Of a stretch of DNA of 64,000 nucleotides, positions 47,201-61,500 are shown one piece after another (the first letter of the stretch is position 1; each line of letters starts with the position of its first letter). This DNA is from Rugalucina vietnamica (taxonomy: Eukaryota; Mollusca; Bivalvia; Lucinida; Lucinidae): NCBI GenBank assembly GCA_964017185.1, contig OZ024877.1, positions 61,964,711 to 62,028,710 on the forward strand, in the 5' to 3' direction. The position numbers were made by a program, and so were the translations under genes. The notes below the pieces were generated by a model. The model was not told where the DNA came from, made no database searches, and saw only the letters and a program-made list of their open reading frames with translations.

Positions 47201-49886
47201 TTACAGCCCATAGGTCGGTTATACTGGGAAAACTCTGGTTTGTCGGAAATTACAACTCAAACATTGGGAAACGTGAACATTCATGGTTTTTGGTGTGGGT
47301 ATGAGGCACCCCTGTCATTGACGTGCGCGGAGTTTAGGGAGCAAGCGACCTAGTGGGATTTACAGTAGAAGGAATGTACTTTCAGACCACATAAGCGGCT
47401 ATGCCGGGAAAACTCTAGTTTTCGAGAAATAGGGGTACAAAAATGACCAAAAATGGAAATTTCTGTATAGTATTGCAATGTGTCGGTACCAACTCGGGCT
47501 GGTTTCTCACAGAACCCCACCGAGTTTAGGGAGTTCGAGACCCAGTGGGTCTTGTAGTCCATACAAGTGCCTTTACAGCCCATAGGGCGGTTATACTGAG
47601 AAAACTCTGGTTTGTCGAAAATTTCAACTCAAACATTGGGAAACGTGAACATTCATGGGTTTGGGGGTGGGGTATGAGGCACCCCTGTCATTGACGTGCG
47701 CGGAGTTTAGGGAGCAAGCGACCTAGTGGGATTTAGAGTAGAAGGAATGTACTTTTAGACCACATAACCGGCTATGCCGGGAAAACTCTAGTTTTCGAAA
47801 TAATAGGGGTACAAAAATGACCAAAAATGGAAATTTCTGTACAGTATTGCAATGTGTCGGTACCAACTCGGGCTGGTTTCTCACAGAACCCCACCGAGTT
47901 TAGGTAGTTCGAGACCCAGTGGGGCTTGTAGTCTATACAAGTGCCTTTACAGCCCATAGGTCGGTTATACTGGGAAAACTCTGGTTTGTCGGAAATTTCA
48001 ACTCAAACATTGGGAAACGTGAACATTCATGGTTTTGGGGGTGGGGTAAGTGGCACCCCTGTCATTGACGTGCGCGGAGTTTAGGGAGCAAGCGACCTAG
48101 TGGGATTTACAGTAGAAGGAATGTACTTTTAGACCACATAAGCGGCTATGCCGGGAAAACTCTAGTTTTCGAGAAATAGGGGTACAAAAATGACCAAAAA
48201 TGGAAATTTCTGTTTAGTATTGCAATGTGTCGGTACCAACTCGGGCTGGTTTCTCACAGAACCCCACCGAGTTTAGGGAATTCGAGACCCAGTGAGGCTT
48301 GTAGTCCATACAAGTGCCTTTACAGCCCATAGGTCGGTTATACTGGGAAAACTCTGGTTTGTCGGAAATTTCAACTCAAACATTGGGAAACGTGAACATT
48401 CATGGGTTTGGGGGTGGGGTAAGAGGCACCCCTGTCATTGACGTGCGCGGAGTTTAGGGAGCAAACGACCTAGTGGGATTTACAGTTGAAGGGACGTACT
48501 TTTAAATCACATAAGCGGCTATGCCGGGAAAACTCTAGTTTTCGAAAAAATAGGGGTACAAAAATGACCGAAAATGGAAATTTCTGTACAGTATTGCAAT
48601 GTGTCGGTACCAACTCGGGCTGGTTTCTCACAGAACCCAACCGAGTTTAGGGAGTTCGAGACCCAGTGGGCCTTGTAGTCCATACAAGTGCCTTTACAGC
48701 CCATAGGTCGGTAATACTGGGAAAACTCTGGTTTGTCGGAAATTTCAACTCAAACATTGGGAAACGTGAACATTCATGGGTTTGGGGGTAGGGTATGAGG
48801 CACCCCTGTCATTGACGTGCGCGGAGTTTAGGGAGCAAGCGACCTAGTGGGATTAACAGTAGAAGGGATGTACTTTTAGACCATATAAGCGGCTATGTCG
48901 GGAAAACTCTGGTTTTCGAGAAATAGGGGTACAAAGATGACCGAAAATGGAAATTTCTGTATAGTATTGCAATGTGTCGGTACCAACTCGGGCTGGTTTC
49001 TCACAGAACCCCACCGAGTTTAGGGAGTTCGAGACCCAGTGGGGCTTGTAGTCTATACAAGTGCCTTTACAGCCCATAGGTCGGTTATACTGGGAAAACT
49101 CTGGTTTGTCGGAAATTTCAACTCAAACATTGGGTAACGTGAACATTCATGGTTTTGGGGGTGGGGTAAGAGGCACCCCTGTCATTGACGTGCGCGGAGT
49201 TTAGGGAGCAAGCGACCTAGTGGGATTTACAGTAGAAGGAATGTACTTTTAGACCACATAAGCGGCTATGCCGGGAAAACTCCAGTTTTCGAGAAATAGG
49301 GGTACAAAAATGACCAAAAATGGAAATTTCTGTATAGTATTGCAATGTGTCGGTACCAACTCGGGCTGGTTTCTCACAGAACCCCACCGAGTTTAGGGAG
49401 TTCGAGACCCAGTAAGGCTTGTAGTCCATACAAGTGCCTTTACAGCCCATAGGTCGGTTATACTGGGAAAACTCTGGTTTGTCGGAAATTTCAACTCAAA
49501 CATTGGGAAACGTGAACATTCATGGGTTTGGGGGTGGGGAAAGAGGCACCCCTGTCACTGACGTGCGCGGAGTTTAGGGAGCAAACGACCTAGTGGGATT
49601 TACAGTAGAAGGGACGTACTTTTAAACCACATAAGCGGCTATGCCGGGAAAACTCTAGTTTTCGAAAAAATAGGGGTACAAAAATGACCGAAAATGGAAA
49701 TTTCTGTACAGTATTGCAATGTGTCGGTACCAACTCGGGCTGGTTTCTCACAGAACCCAACCGAGTTTAGGGAGTTCGAGACCCAGTGGGCCTTGTAGTC
49801 CATACAAGTGCCTTTACAGCCCATAGGTCGGTAATACAGGGAAAACTCTGGTTTGTCGGAAATTTCAACTCAAACATTGGGAAACG

Positions 49887-50171
49887 ATAAAGATAAAGAA
49901 GCTTTAAAAGATAAAGATAAAGAAGCTTTATTTAACATCGCGTTTTTAACAGACAAGATTAGCTCATGAGCTATTATGCGACATAACAAATATCCTTAAC
50001 AGATACTTACCTGCCTTCTTGTATCTTCCTGGAACTACCCTTTTATTGCGAGCGTCAGCAAGGGAGCTACCAGTACCATTTTTTACGCCTTTGGTATGGC
50101 GCGGCCGAGGATCGAACCTGCGACCTCCCGATCCCGAAGCGGACGCTCTACCAGTTGAGCTATCGGGACCG
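49887..50171 (-). mobile_element. tRNA-derived SINE inserted in the satellite
   Basis: On the minus strand the head is GGTCCCGATAGCTCAACTGG (box A), GAGCGTCCGCTTCGGGATCG and AGGTTCGATCCTCG (box B), very close to a real tRNA. A ~150-bp body follows, with a CTTTATCTTTATC tail. The monomer is broken at GGGAAACG and resumes at CGAACATTCATGGG. Different from the SINEs at 25-26 kb. The layout recalls the molluscan V-SINE type RUDI (memory, unverified). Confidence 0.85.
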
Positions 50172-53100
50172 CGAACATTCATGGGTTTGGGGGTGGGATA
50201 TGAGGCACCCCTGTCATTGACGTGCGCGGAGGTTAGGGAGCAAGCGACCTAGTGGGATTTACAGTAGAAGGGATGTACTTTTAGACCATATAAGCGGCTA
50301 TGTCGGGAAAACTCTGGTTTTCGAGAAATAGGGGTACAAAGATGACCGAAAATGGAAATTTCTGTATAGTATTGCAATGTGTCGGTACCAACTCGGGCTG
50401 GTTTCTCACAGAACCCCACCGAGTTTAGGGAGTTCGAGACCCAGTGGGGCTTGTAGTCTATACAAGTGCCTTTACAGCCCATAGGTCGGTTATACTGGGA
50501 AAACTCTGGTTTGTCGGAAATTTCAACTCAAACATTGGGAAACGTGAACATTCATGGTTTTGGGGGTGGGGTAAGAGGCACCCCTGTCATTGACGTGCGC
50601 GGAGTTTAGGGAGCAAGCGACCTAGTGGGATTTACAGTAGATGGAATGTACTTTCAGACCACATAAGCGGCTATGCCGGGAAAACTCTAGTTTTCGAGAA
50701 ATAGGGGTACAAAAATGACCAAAAATGGAAATTTCTGTATAGTATTGCAATGTGTCGGTACCAACTCGGGCTGGTTTCTCACAGAACCCCACCGAGTTTA
50801 GGGAGTTCGAGACCCAGTGGGTCTTGTAGTCCATACAAGTGCCTTTACAGCCCATAGGGCGGTTATACTGGGAAATCTCTGGTTTGTCGAAAATTTCAAC
50901 TCAAACATTGGGAAACGTGAACATTCATGGGTTTGGGGGTGGGGTATGAGGCACCCCTGTCATTGACGTGCGCGGAGTTTAGGGAGCAAGCGACCTAGTG
51001 GTATTTACAGTAGAAGGAATGTACTTTCAGACCACATAAGCGGCTATGCCGGGAAAACTCTAGTTTTCGAAATAATAGGGGTACAGAAATGACCAAAAAT
51101 GGAAATTTCTGTACAGTATTGCAATGTGTCGGTACCAACTCGGGCTGGTTTCTCACAGAACCCCACCGAGTTTAGGGAGTTCGAGACCCAGTGGGGCTTG
51201 TAGTCCATACAAGTGCCTTTACAGCCCATAGGTCGGTTATACTGGGAAAACTCTGGTTTGTCGGAAAATTCAACTCAAACATTGGGAAACGTGAACATTC
51301 ATGGGTTTGGGGGTGGGGTATGAGGCACCCCTGTCATTGACGTGCGCGGAGTTTAGGGAGCAAGCGACCTAGTGGGATTTACAGTAGAAGGGATGTACTT
51401 TCAGACCATATAAGCGGCTATGTCGGGAAAACTCTGGTTTTCGAGAAATAGGGGTACAAAGATGACCGAAAATGGAAATTTCTGTATAGTATTGCAATGT
51501 GTCGGTACCAACTCGGGCTGGTTTCTCACAGAACCCCACCGAGTTTAGGGAGTTCGAGACCCAGTGGGGCTTGTAGTCTATACAAGTGCCTTTACAGCCC
51601 ATAGGTTGGTTATACTGGGAAAACTCTGGTTTGTCGAAAATTTCAACTCAAACATTGGGAAACGTGAACATTCATGGTTTTGGGGGTGGGGTAAGAGGCA
51701 CCCCTGTCATTGACGTGCGCGGAGTTTAGGGAGCAAGCGACCTAGTGGGATTTACAGTAGAAGGAATGTACTTTCAGACCACATAAGCGGCTATGCCGGG
51801 AAAACTCTAGTTTTCGAGAAATAGGGGGACAAAAATGACCAAAAATGGAAATTTCTGTATAGTATTGCAATGTGTCGGTACCAACTCGGGCTGGTTTCTC
51901 ACAGAACCCCACCGAGTTTAGGGAGTTTAAGACCCAGTGGGTCTTGTAGTCCATACAAGTGCCTTTACAGCCCATAGGTCGGTTATACTGGGAAAACTCT
52001 GGTTTGTCGAAAATTTCAACTCAAACATTGGGAAACGTGAACATTCATGGGTTTGGGGGTGGGGTATAAGGCACCCCTGTCATTGACGTGCACGGAGTTT
52101 AGGGAGCAAGCGACCTAGTGGGATTTACAGTAGAAGGGATGTTTTTTCAGACCACATAAGCGGCTATGCCGGGAAAACTCTAGTTTTCTAGAAATAGGGG
52201 TACAAAAATGACCAAAAATGGAAATTTCTGTACAGTATTGCAATGTGTCGGTACCAACTCGGGCTGGTTTCTCACAGAACCCCACCGAGTTTAGGGAGTT
52301 CGAGACCCAGTGGGGCTTGTAGTCCATACAAGTGCCTTTACAGCCCATAGGTCGGTTATACTGGGAAAACTCTGGTTTGTCGGAAATTTTAACTCAAACA
52401 TTGGGAAACGTGAACATTCATGGGTTTGGGGGTGGGGTATAAGGTACCCCTGTGATTGGCGAGCACGGAGTTTAGGGAGCAAGTGACCTAGTGGGATTTA
52501 CAGTAGAAGGGATGTTCTTTTAGACCATATAAGCGGCTATGTCGGGAAAACTCTGGTTTTCGAGAAATAGGGGTACAAAGATGACCGAAAATGGAAATTT
52601 CTGTACAGTATTGCAATGTGTCGGTACCAACTCGGGCTGGTTTCTCACAGAACCCCACCGAGTTAAGGGAGTTCGAGACCCAGTGGGTCTTGTAGTCCAT
52701 ACAAGTGCCTTTACAGCCCAGAGGTCGGTTATACTGGGAAAACTCTGGTTTGTCGGAAATTTCAACTCAAACATTGGGAAACGTGAACATTCATTGGTTT
52801 GGGGGTGGGGTAAGAGGCACCCCTGTCATTGACGTGCGCGGAGTTTAGGGAGCAAGCGACCTAGTGAGATTTATAGAAGAAGGGATGTACTTTCAGACCA
52901 CATAAGCGGCTATGCCGGGAAAACTCTAGTTTTCTAGAAATAGGGGTACAAAAATGACCAAAAATGGAAATTTCTGTACAGTATTGCAATGTGTCGGTAC
53001 CAACACGGGCTGGTTTCTCACAGAACCCCACCGAGTTTAGGGAGTTCGAGACCCAGTGGGGCTTGTAGTCCATACAAGTGCCTTTACAGCCCATAGGTTG

Positions 53101-56100
53101 GTTATACTGGGAAAACTCTGGTTTGTCGGAAATTTCAACTCAAACATTGGGAAACGTGAGCATTCATGGGTTTGGGGGTGGGGTAAGAGGCACCCCTGTC
53201 ATTGACGTGCGCGGAGTTTAGGGAGCAAACGACCTAGTGGGATTTACAGTAGAAGGGACGTACTTTTAAACCACATAAGCGGCTATGCCGGGAAAACTGT
53301 AGTTTTTGAAAAAATAGGGGTACAAAAATGACCGAAAATGGAAATTTCTGTACAGTATTGCAATGTGTCGGTACCAACTCGGGCTGGTTTCTCACAGAAC
53401 CCCACCGAGTTTAGGGAGTTCGAGACCCAGTGGGCCTTGTAGTCCATACAAGTGCCTTTACAGCCCATAGGTCGGTAATACTGGGAAAACTCTGGTTTGT
53501 CGAAAATTTCAACTCAAACATTGGGAAACGTGAACATTCATGGGTTTGGGGGTGGGGTATGAGGCACCCCTGTCATTGACGTGCGCGGAGTTTAGGGAGC
53601 AAGCGACCTAGTGGGATTTACAGTAGAAGGGATGTACTTTCAGACCATATAAGCGGCTATGTCGGGAAAACTCTGGTTTTCGAGAAATAGGGGTACAAAG
53701 ATGACCGAAAATGGAAATTTCTGTATAGTATTGCAATGTGTCGGTACCAACTCGGGCTGGTTTCTCACAGAACCCCACCGAGTTTAGGGAGTTCGAGACC
53801 CAGTGGGGCTTGTAGTCTATACAAGTGCCTTTACAGCCCATAGGTCGGTTATACTGGGAAAACTCTGGTTTGTCGGAAATTTTAACTCAAACATTGGGAA
53901 ACGTGAACATTCATGGTTTTGGGGGTGGGGTAAGAGGCACCCCTGTCATTGACGTGCGCGGAGTTTAGGGAGCAAGCGACCTAGTGGGATTTACAGTAAA
54001 AGGAATGTACTTTCAGACCACATAAGCGGCTATGCCGGGAAAACTCTAGTTTTCGAGAAATAGGGGTACGAAAATGACCAAAAATGGAAATTTCTGTATA
54101 GTATTGCAATGTGTCGGTACCAACTCGGGCTGGTTTCTCACAGAACCCCACCGAGTTTAGGGAGTTCGAGACCCAGTGGGCCTTGTAGTCCATACAAGTG
54201 CCTTTACAGCCCATAGGTCGGTTATACTGGGAAAACTCTGGTTTGTCGGAAATTTCAACTCAAACATTGGGAAACGTGAACATTCATGGGTTTGGGGGTG
54301 GGGTAAGAGGCACCCCTGTCATTGACGAGCGCGGAGTTTAGGGAGCAAGCGACCTAGTGGGATTTACAGAAGAAGGAATGTACTTTCAGACCACATAAGC
54401 GGCTATGCCGGGAAAACTCTAGTTTTCTAAAAATAGGGGTACAAAAATGACCAAAAATGGAAATTTCTGTACAGTATTGCAATGTGTCGGTACCAACTCG
54501 GGCTGGTTTCTCACAGAACCCGACCGAGTTTAGGGAGCTCGAGACCCAGTGGGGCTTGTAGTCCATACAAGTGCCTTTACAGCCCATAGGTCGGTTATAC
54601 TGGGAAAACTCTGGTTTGTCGGAAATTTCAACTCAAACATTGGGAAACGTGAACATTCATGGGTTTGGGGGTGGGGTATAAGGTACCCCTGTGATTGGCG
54701 AGCACGGAGTTTAGGGAGCAAGCGACCTAGTGGGATTAACAGTAGAAGGAATGTACTTTTAGACCATATAAGCGGCTATGTCGGAAAAACTCTGGTTTTC
54801 GAGAAATAGGGGTACAAATATGACCGAAAATGGAAATTTCTGTATAGTATTGCAATGTGTCGGTACCAACTCGGGCTGGTTTCTCACAGAACCCCACCGA
54901 GTTTAGGGAGTTCGAGACCCAGTGGGCCTTGTAGTCCATACAAGTGCCTTTACAGCCCATAGGACGGAAATACTGGGAAAACTCTGGTTTGTCGGAAATT
55001 TGAACTCAAACATTGGAAAACGTGAACATTCATGGGTTTGGGGGTGGGGTATGAGGCACCCCTGTCATTGACGTGCGCGGAGTTTAGGGAGCAAGCGACC
55101 TAGTGGGATTTACAGTAAAATGGATGTACTTTTAGACCACATAATTGGCTATGCCGGGAAAACTCTAGTTTTCGAGAAACAGGGGTACAAAAATGACCAA
55201 AAATGGAAATTTCTGTGTAGTATTGCAATGTGTCGGTACCAACTCGGGCTGGTTTCTCACAGAACCCCACCGAGTTTAGGGAGTTCGAGACCCAGTGGGG
55301 CTTGTAGTCCATACAAGTGCCTTTACAGCCCATAGGTCGGTTATACTGGGAAAACTCTGGTTTGTCGGAAATTTTAACTCAAACATTGGGAAACGTGAAC
55401 ATTCATGGGTTTGGGGGTGGGGTATAAGGTACCCCTGTGATTGGCGAGCACGGAGTTTAGGGAGCAAGCGACCTAGTGGGATTTACAGTAGAAGGGATGT
55501 ACTTTTAGACCATATAAGCGGCTATGTCGGGAAAACTCTGGTTTTTGAGAAATAGGGGTACAAATATGACCGAAAATGGAACTTTCTGTACAGTATTGCA
55601 ATGTGTCGGTACCAACTCGGGCTGGTTTCTCACAGAACCCCACCGAGTTTAGGGAGTTCGAGACCCAGTGGGGCTTGTAGTCTATACAAGTGCCTTTACA
55701 GCCCATAGGTCGGTTATATTGGGAAAACGCTGGTTTGTCGGAAATTTCAACTCAAACATTGGGAAACGTGAACATTCATGGGTTTGCGGGTGGGGTAAGA
55801 GGCACCCCTGTCCTGTCATTGACGTGCGCGGAGGTTAGGGAGCAAGCGACCTAATGGGATTTACAGTAGAAGTAATGTACTTTCAGACCACATAAGCGGC
55901 TATGCCGGGAAAACTCTAGTTTTCGAGAAATAGGGGTACAAAAATGACCAAAAATGGAAATTTCTGTATAGTATTGCAATGTGTCGGTACCAACTCGGGC
56001 TGGTTTCTCACAGAACCCCACCGAGTTTAGGGAGTTGAAGACCCAGTGGGTCTTGTAGTCCATACAAGTGCCTTTACAGCCCATAGGTCGGTTATACTGG

Positions 56101-58512
56101 GAAACCTCTGGTTTGGGGGAAATTTCAACTCAAACATTGGGAAACGTGAACATTCATGGGTTTGGGGGTGGGGTATAAGGCACCCCTGTCATTGACGTGC
56201 ACGGAGTTTAGGGAGCAAGCGACCTAGTGGGATTTACAGTAGAAGGGATGTATGTTCAGACCACATAAGCGGCTATGCCGGGAAAACTCTAGTTTTCTAG
56301 AAATAGGGGTACAAAAATGACCAAAAATGGAAATTTCTGTACAGTTTTGCAATGTGTTGGTACCAACTCGGGCTGGTTTCTCACAGAACCCCACCGAGTT
56401 TAGGGAGTTCGAGACCCAGTGGGGCTTGTAGTCCATACAAGTGCCTTTACAGCCCATAGGTCGGTTATACTGGGAAAACTCTGATTTGTCGGAAATTTCA
56501 ACTCAAACATTGGGAAACGTGAACATTCATGGGTTTGGGGGTGGGGTAAGAGGCACCCCTGTCATTGACGTGCGCGGAGTTTAGGGAGCAAGCGACCTAG
56601 TGGGATTTACAGTAGAAGGGATGTACTTTTAGACCACATAAGCGGCTATGCCGGGAAAACTCTAGTTTTCGAAAAAATAGGGGTACAAAAATGACCAAAA
56701 ATGGAAATTTCTGTACAGTATTGCAATGTGTCGGTACCAACTCGGGCTGGTTTCTCACAGAACCCCACCGAGTTTAGGGAGTTCGAGACCCAGTGGGGCT
56801 TGTAGTCCATACAAGTGCCTTTACAGCCCATAGGTCGGTTATACTGGGAAAACTCTGGTTTGTCGGAAATTTCAACTCAAACATTGGGAAACGTGAACAT
56901 TCATGGTTTTGGGGGTGGGGTAAGAGGCACCCCTGTCATTGACGTGCGCGGAGTTTAGGGAGCAAGCGACCTAGTGGGATTTACAGTAGAAGGAATGTAC
57001 TTTTAGACCACATAAGCGGCTATGCCGGGAAAACTCTAGTTTTCGAGAAATAGGGGTACAAAAATGACCAAAAATGGAAATTTCTGTATAGTATTGCAAT
57101 GTGTCGGTACCAACTCGGGCTGGTTTCTCACAGAACCCCACCGAGTTTAGGGAGTTCGAGACCCAGTGAGGCTTGTAGTCCATACAAGTGCCTTTACAGC
57201 CCGTAGGTCGGTTATACTGGGAAAACTCTGGTTTGGGGGAAATTTCAACTCAAACATTGGGAAACGTGAACATTCATGGGTTTGGGGGTGGGGTATAAGG
57301 CACCCCTGTCATTGACGTGCGCGGAGTTTAGGGAGCAAACGACCTAGTGGGATTTACAGTAGAAGGGACGTACTTTTAAACCACATAAGCGGCTATGCCG
57401 GGAAAACTCTAGTTTTCGAAAAAATAGGGGTACAAAAATGACCGAAAATGGAAATTTCTGTACAGTATTGCAATGTGTCGGTACCAACTCGGGCTGGTTT
57501 CTCACAGAACCCAACCGAGTTTAGGGAGTTCGAGACCCAGTGGGCCTTGTAGTCCATACAAGTGCCTTTACAGCCCATAGGTCGGTAATACTGGGAAAAC
57601 TCTGGTTTGTCGGAAATTTCAACTCAAACATTGGGAAACGTGAGTATTCATGGTTTTGGGGGTTGGGTATGAGGCACCCCTGTCATTGACGTGCGCAGAG
57701 TTTAGAGAGCAAGCGACCTAGTGGGATTAACAGTAGAAGGGATGTACTATCAGACCATATAAGCGGCTATGTCGGAAAAACTCTGGTTTTCGAGAAATAG
57801 GGGTACAAAGATGACCGAAAATGGAAATTTCTGTATAGTATTGCAATGTGTCGGTACCAACTCGGGCTGGTTTCTCACAGAACCCCACTGAGTTTAGGGA
57901 GTTCGAGACCCAGTGGGGCTTGTAGTCTATACAAGTGCCTTTACAGCCCATAGGTCGGTTATACTGGGAAAACTCTGGTTTGTCGGAAATTTCAACTCAA
58001 ACATTGGGAAACGTGAACATTCATGATTTTGGGGGTGGGGTAAGAGGCACCCCTGTCATTGACGTGCGCGGAGTTTAGGGAGCAAGCGACCTAGTGGGAT
58101 TTACAGTAGAAGGAATGTACTTTTAGACCACATAAGCGGCTATGCCGGGAAAACTCTAGTTTTCTAGAAATAGGGGTACAAAAATGACCAAAAATGGAAA
58201 TTTCTGTATAGTATTGCAATGTGTCGGTACCAACTCGGGCTGGTTTCTCACAGAACCCCACCGAGTTTAGGGAGTTCGAGACCCAGTGAGGCTTGTAGTC
58301 CATACAAGTGCCTTTACAGCCCATAGGTCGGTTATACTGGGAAAACTCTGGTTTGTCGGAAATTTCAACTCAAACATTGGGAAACGTGAACATTCATGGG
58401 TTTGGGGGTGGGGTAAGAGGCACCCCTGTCATTGACGTGCGCGGAGTTTAGGGAGCAAACGACCTAGTGGGATTTACAGTAGAAGGGACGTACTTTTAAA
58501 CCACATAAGCGG

Positions 58513-61500
58513 CTATGCCGGGAAAACTCTAGTTTTCGAAAAAATAGGGGTACAAAAATGACCGAAAATGGAAATTTCTGTACAGTATTGCAATGTGTCG
58601 GTACCAACTCGGGCTGGTTTCTCACAGAACCCCACCGAGTTTAGGGAGTTCGAGACCCAGTGGGGCTTGTAGTCCATACAAGTGACTTTACAGCCCATAG
58701 GTCGGTTATACTGGGAAAACTCTGGTTTGTCGGAAATTTCAACTCAAACATTGGGAAACGTGAACATTCATGGTTTTGGGGGTGGGTATGAGGCACCCCT
58801 GTCATTGACGTGCGCGGAGTTTAGGGAGCAAACGACCTAGTGGGATTTACAGTAGAAGGGACGTACTTTTAAACCACATAAGCGGCTATGCCGGGAAAAC
58901 TCTAGTTTTCGAAAAAATTGGGGTATAAAAATGACCAAAAATGGAAATTTCTGTATAGTATTGCAATGTGTCGGTACCAACTCGGGCTGGTTTCTCACAG
59001 AACCCCACCGAGTTTAGGGAGTTGAAGACCCAGTGGGTCTTGTAGTCCATACAAGTGCCTTTACAGCCCATAGGTCGGTTATACTGGGAAAACTCTGGTT
59101 TGTCGAAAATTTCAACTCAAACATTGGGAAACGTGAACATTCATGGGTTTGGGGGTGGGGTATAAGGCACCCCTGTCATTGACGTGCACGGAGTTTAGGG
59201 AGCAAGCGACCTAGTGGGATTTACAGTAGAAGGGATGTATGTTCAGACCACATAAGCGGCTATGCCGGGAAAACTCTAGTTTTCTAGAAATAGGGGTACA
59301 AAAATGACCAAAAATGGAAATTTCTGTACAGTTTTGCAATGTGTTGGTACCAACTCGGGCTGGTTTCTCACAGAACCCCACCGAGTTTAGGGAGTTCGAG
59401 ACCCAGTGGGGCTTGTAGTCCATACAAGTGCCTTTACAGCCCATAGGTCGGTTATACTGGGAAAACTCTGATTTGTCGGAAATTTCAACTCAAACATTGG
59501 GAAACGTGAACATTCATGGGTTTGGGGGTGGGGTAAGAGGCACCCCTGTCATTGACGTGCGCGGAGTTTAGGGAGCAAGCGACCTAGTGGGATTTACAGT
59601 AGAAGGAATGTACTTTTAGACCACATAAGCGGCTATGCCGGGAAAACTCTAGTTTTCGAAAAAATAGGGGTACAAAAATGACCAAAAATGGAAATTTCTG
59701 TACAGTATTGCAATGTGTCGGTACCAACTCGGGCTGGTTTCTCACAGAACCCCACCGAGTTTAGGGAGTTCGAGACCCAGTGGGGCTTGTAGTCCATACA
59801 AGTGCCTTTACAGCCCATAGGTCGGTTATACTGGGAAAACTCTGGTTTGTCGGAAATTTCAACTCAAACATTGGGAAACGTGAACATTCATGGTTTTGGG
59901 GGTGGGGTAAGAGGCACCCCTGTCATTGACGTGCGCGGAGTTTAGGGAGCAAGCGACCTAGTGGGATTTACAGTAGAAGGAATGTACTTTTAGACCACAT
60001 AAGCGGCTATGCCGGGAAAACTCTAGTTTTCGAGAATTAGGGGTACAAAAATGACCAAAAATGGAAATTTCTGTATAGTATTGCAATGTGTCGGTACCAA
60101 CTCGGGCTGGTTTCTCACAGAACCCCACCGAGTTTAGGGAGTTCGAGACCCAGTGAGGCTTGTAGTCCATACAAGTGCCTTTACAGCCCGTAGGTCGGTT
60201 ATACTGGGAAAACTCTGGTTTGTCGGAAATTTCAACTCAAACATTGGGAAACGTGAACATTCATGGGTTTGGGGGTGGGGTATAAGGCACCCCTGTCATT
60301 GACGTGCGCGGAGTTTAGGGAGCAAACGACCTAGTGGGATTTACAGTAGAAGGGACGTACTTTTAAACCACATAAGCGGCTATGCCGGGAAAACTCTAGT
60401 TTTCGAAAAAATAGGGGTACAAAAATGACCGAAAATGGAAATTTCTGTACAGTATTGCAATGTGTCGGTACCAACTCGGGCTGGTTTCTCACAGAACCCA
60501 ACCGAGTTTAGGGAGTTCGAGACCCAGTGGGGCTTGTAGTCCATACAAGTGACTTTACAGCCCATAGGTCGGTTATACTGGGAAAACTCTGGTTTGTCGG
60601 AAATTTCAACTCAAACATTGGGAAACGTGAACATTCATGGTTTTGGGGGTGGGTATGAGGCACCCCTGTCATTGACGTGCGCGGAGTTTAGGGAGCAAAC
60701 GACCTAGTGGGATTTACAGTAGAAGGGACGTACTTTTAAACCACATAAGCGGCTATGCCGGGAAAACTCTAGTTTTCGAAAAAATTGGGGTATAAAAATG
60801 ACCAAAAATGGAAATTTCTGTATAGTATTGCAATGTGTCGGTACCAACTCGGGCTGGTTTCTCACAGAACCCCACCGAGTTTAGGGAGTTGAAGACCCAG
60901 TGGGTCTTGTAGTCCATACAAGTGCCTTTACAGCCCATAGGTCGGTTATACTGGGAAAACTCTGGTTTGTCGAAAATTTCAACTCAAACATTGGGAAACG
61001 TGAACATTCATGGGTTTGGGGGTGGGGTATAAGGCACCCCTGTCATTGACGTGCACGGAGTTTAGGGAGCAAGCGACCTAGTGGGATTTACAGTAGAAGG
61101 GATGTATGTTCAGACCACATAAGCGGCTATGCCGGGAAAACTCTAGTTTTCTAGAAATAGGGGTACAAAAATGACCAAAAATGGAAATTTCTGTACAGTT
61201 TTGCAATGTGTTGGTACCAACTCGGGCTGGTTTCTCACAGAACCCCACCGAGTTTAGGGAGTTCGAGACCCAGTGGGGCTTGTAGTCCATACAAGTGCCT
61301 TTACAGCCCATAGGTCGGTTATACTGGGAAAACTCTGATTTGTCGGAAATTTCAACTCAAACATTGGGAAACGTGAACATTCATGGGTTTGGGGGTGGGG
61401 TAAGAGGCACCCCTGTCATTGACGTGCGCGGAGTTTAGGGAGCAAGCGACCTAGTGGGATTTACAGTAGAAGGAATGTACTTTTAGACCACATAAGCGGC

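Noticed and set aside
50100-50171. Possible functional tRNA gene
   Set aside because: It has good A and B boxes, but it is continuous with a SINE body and tail and sits as an insertion in satellite DNA; the arms do not all pair well enough for me to call a tRNA.
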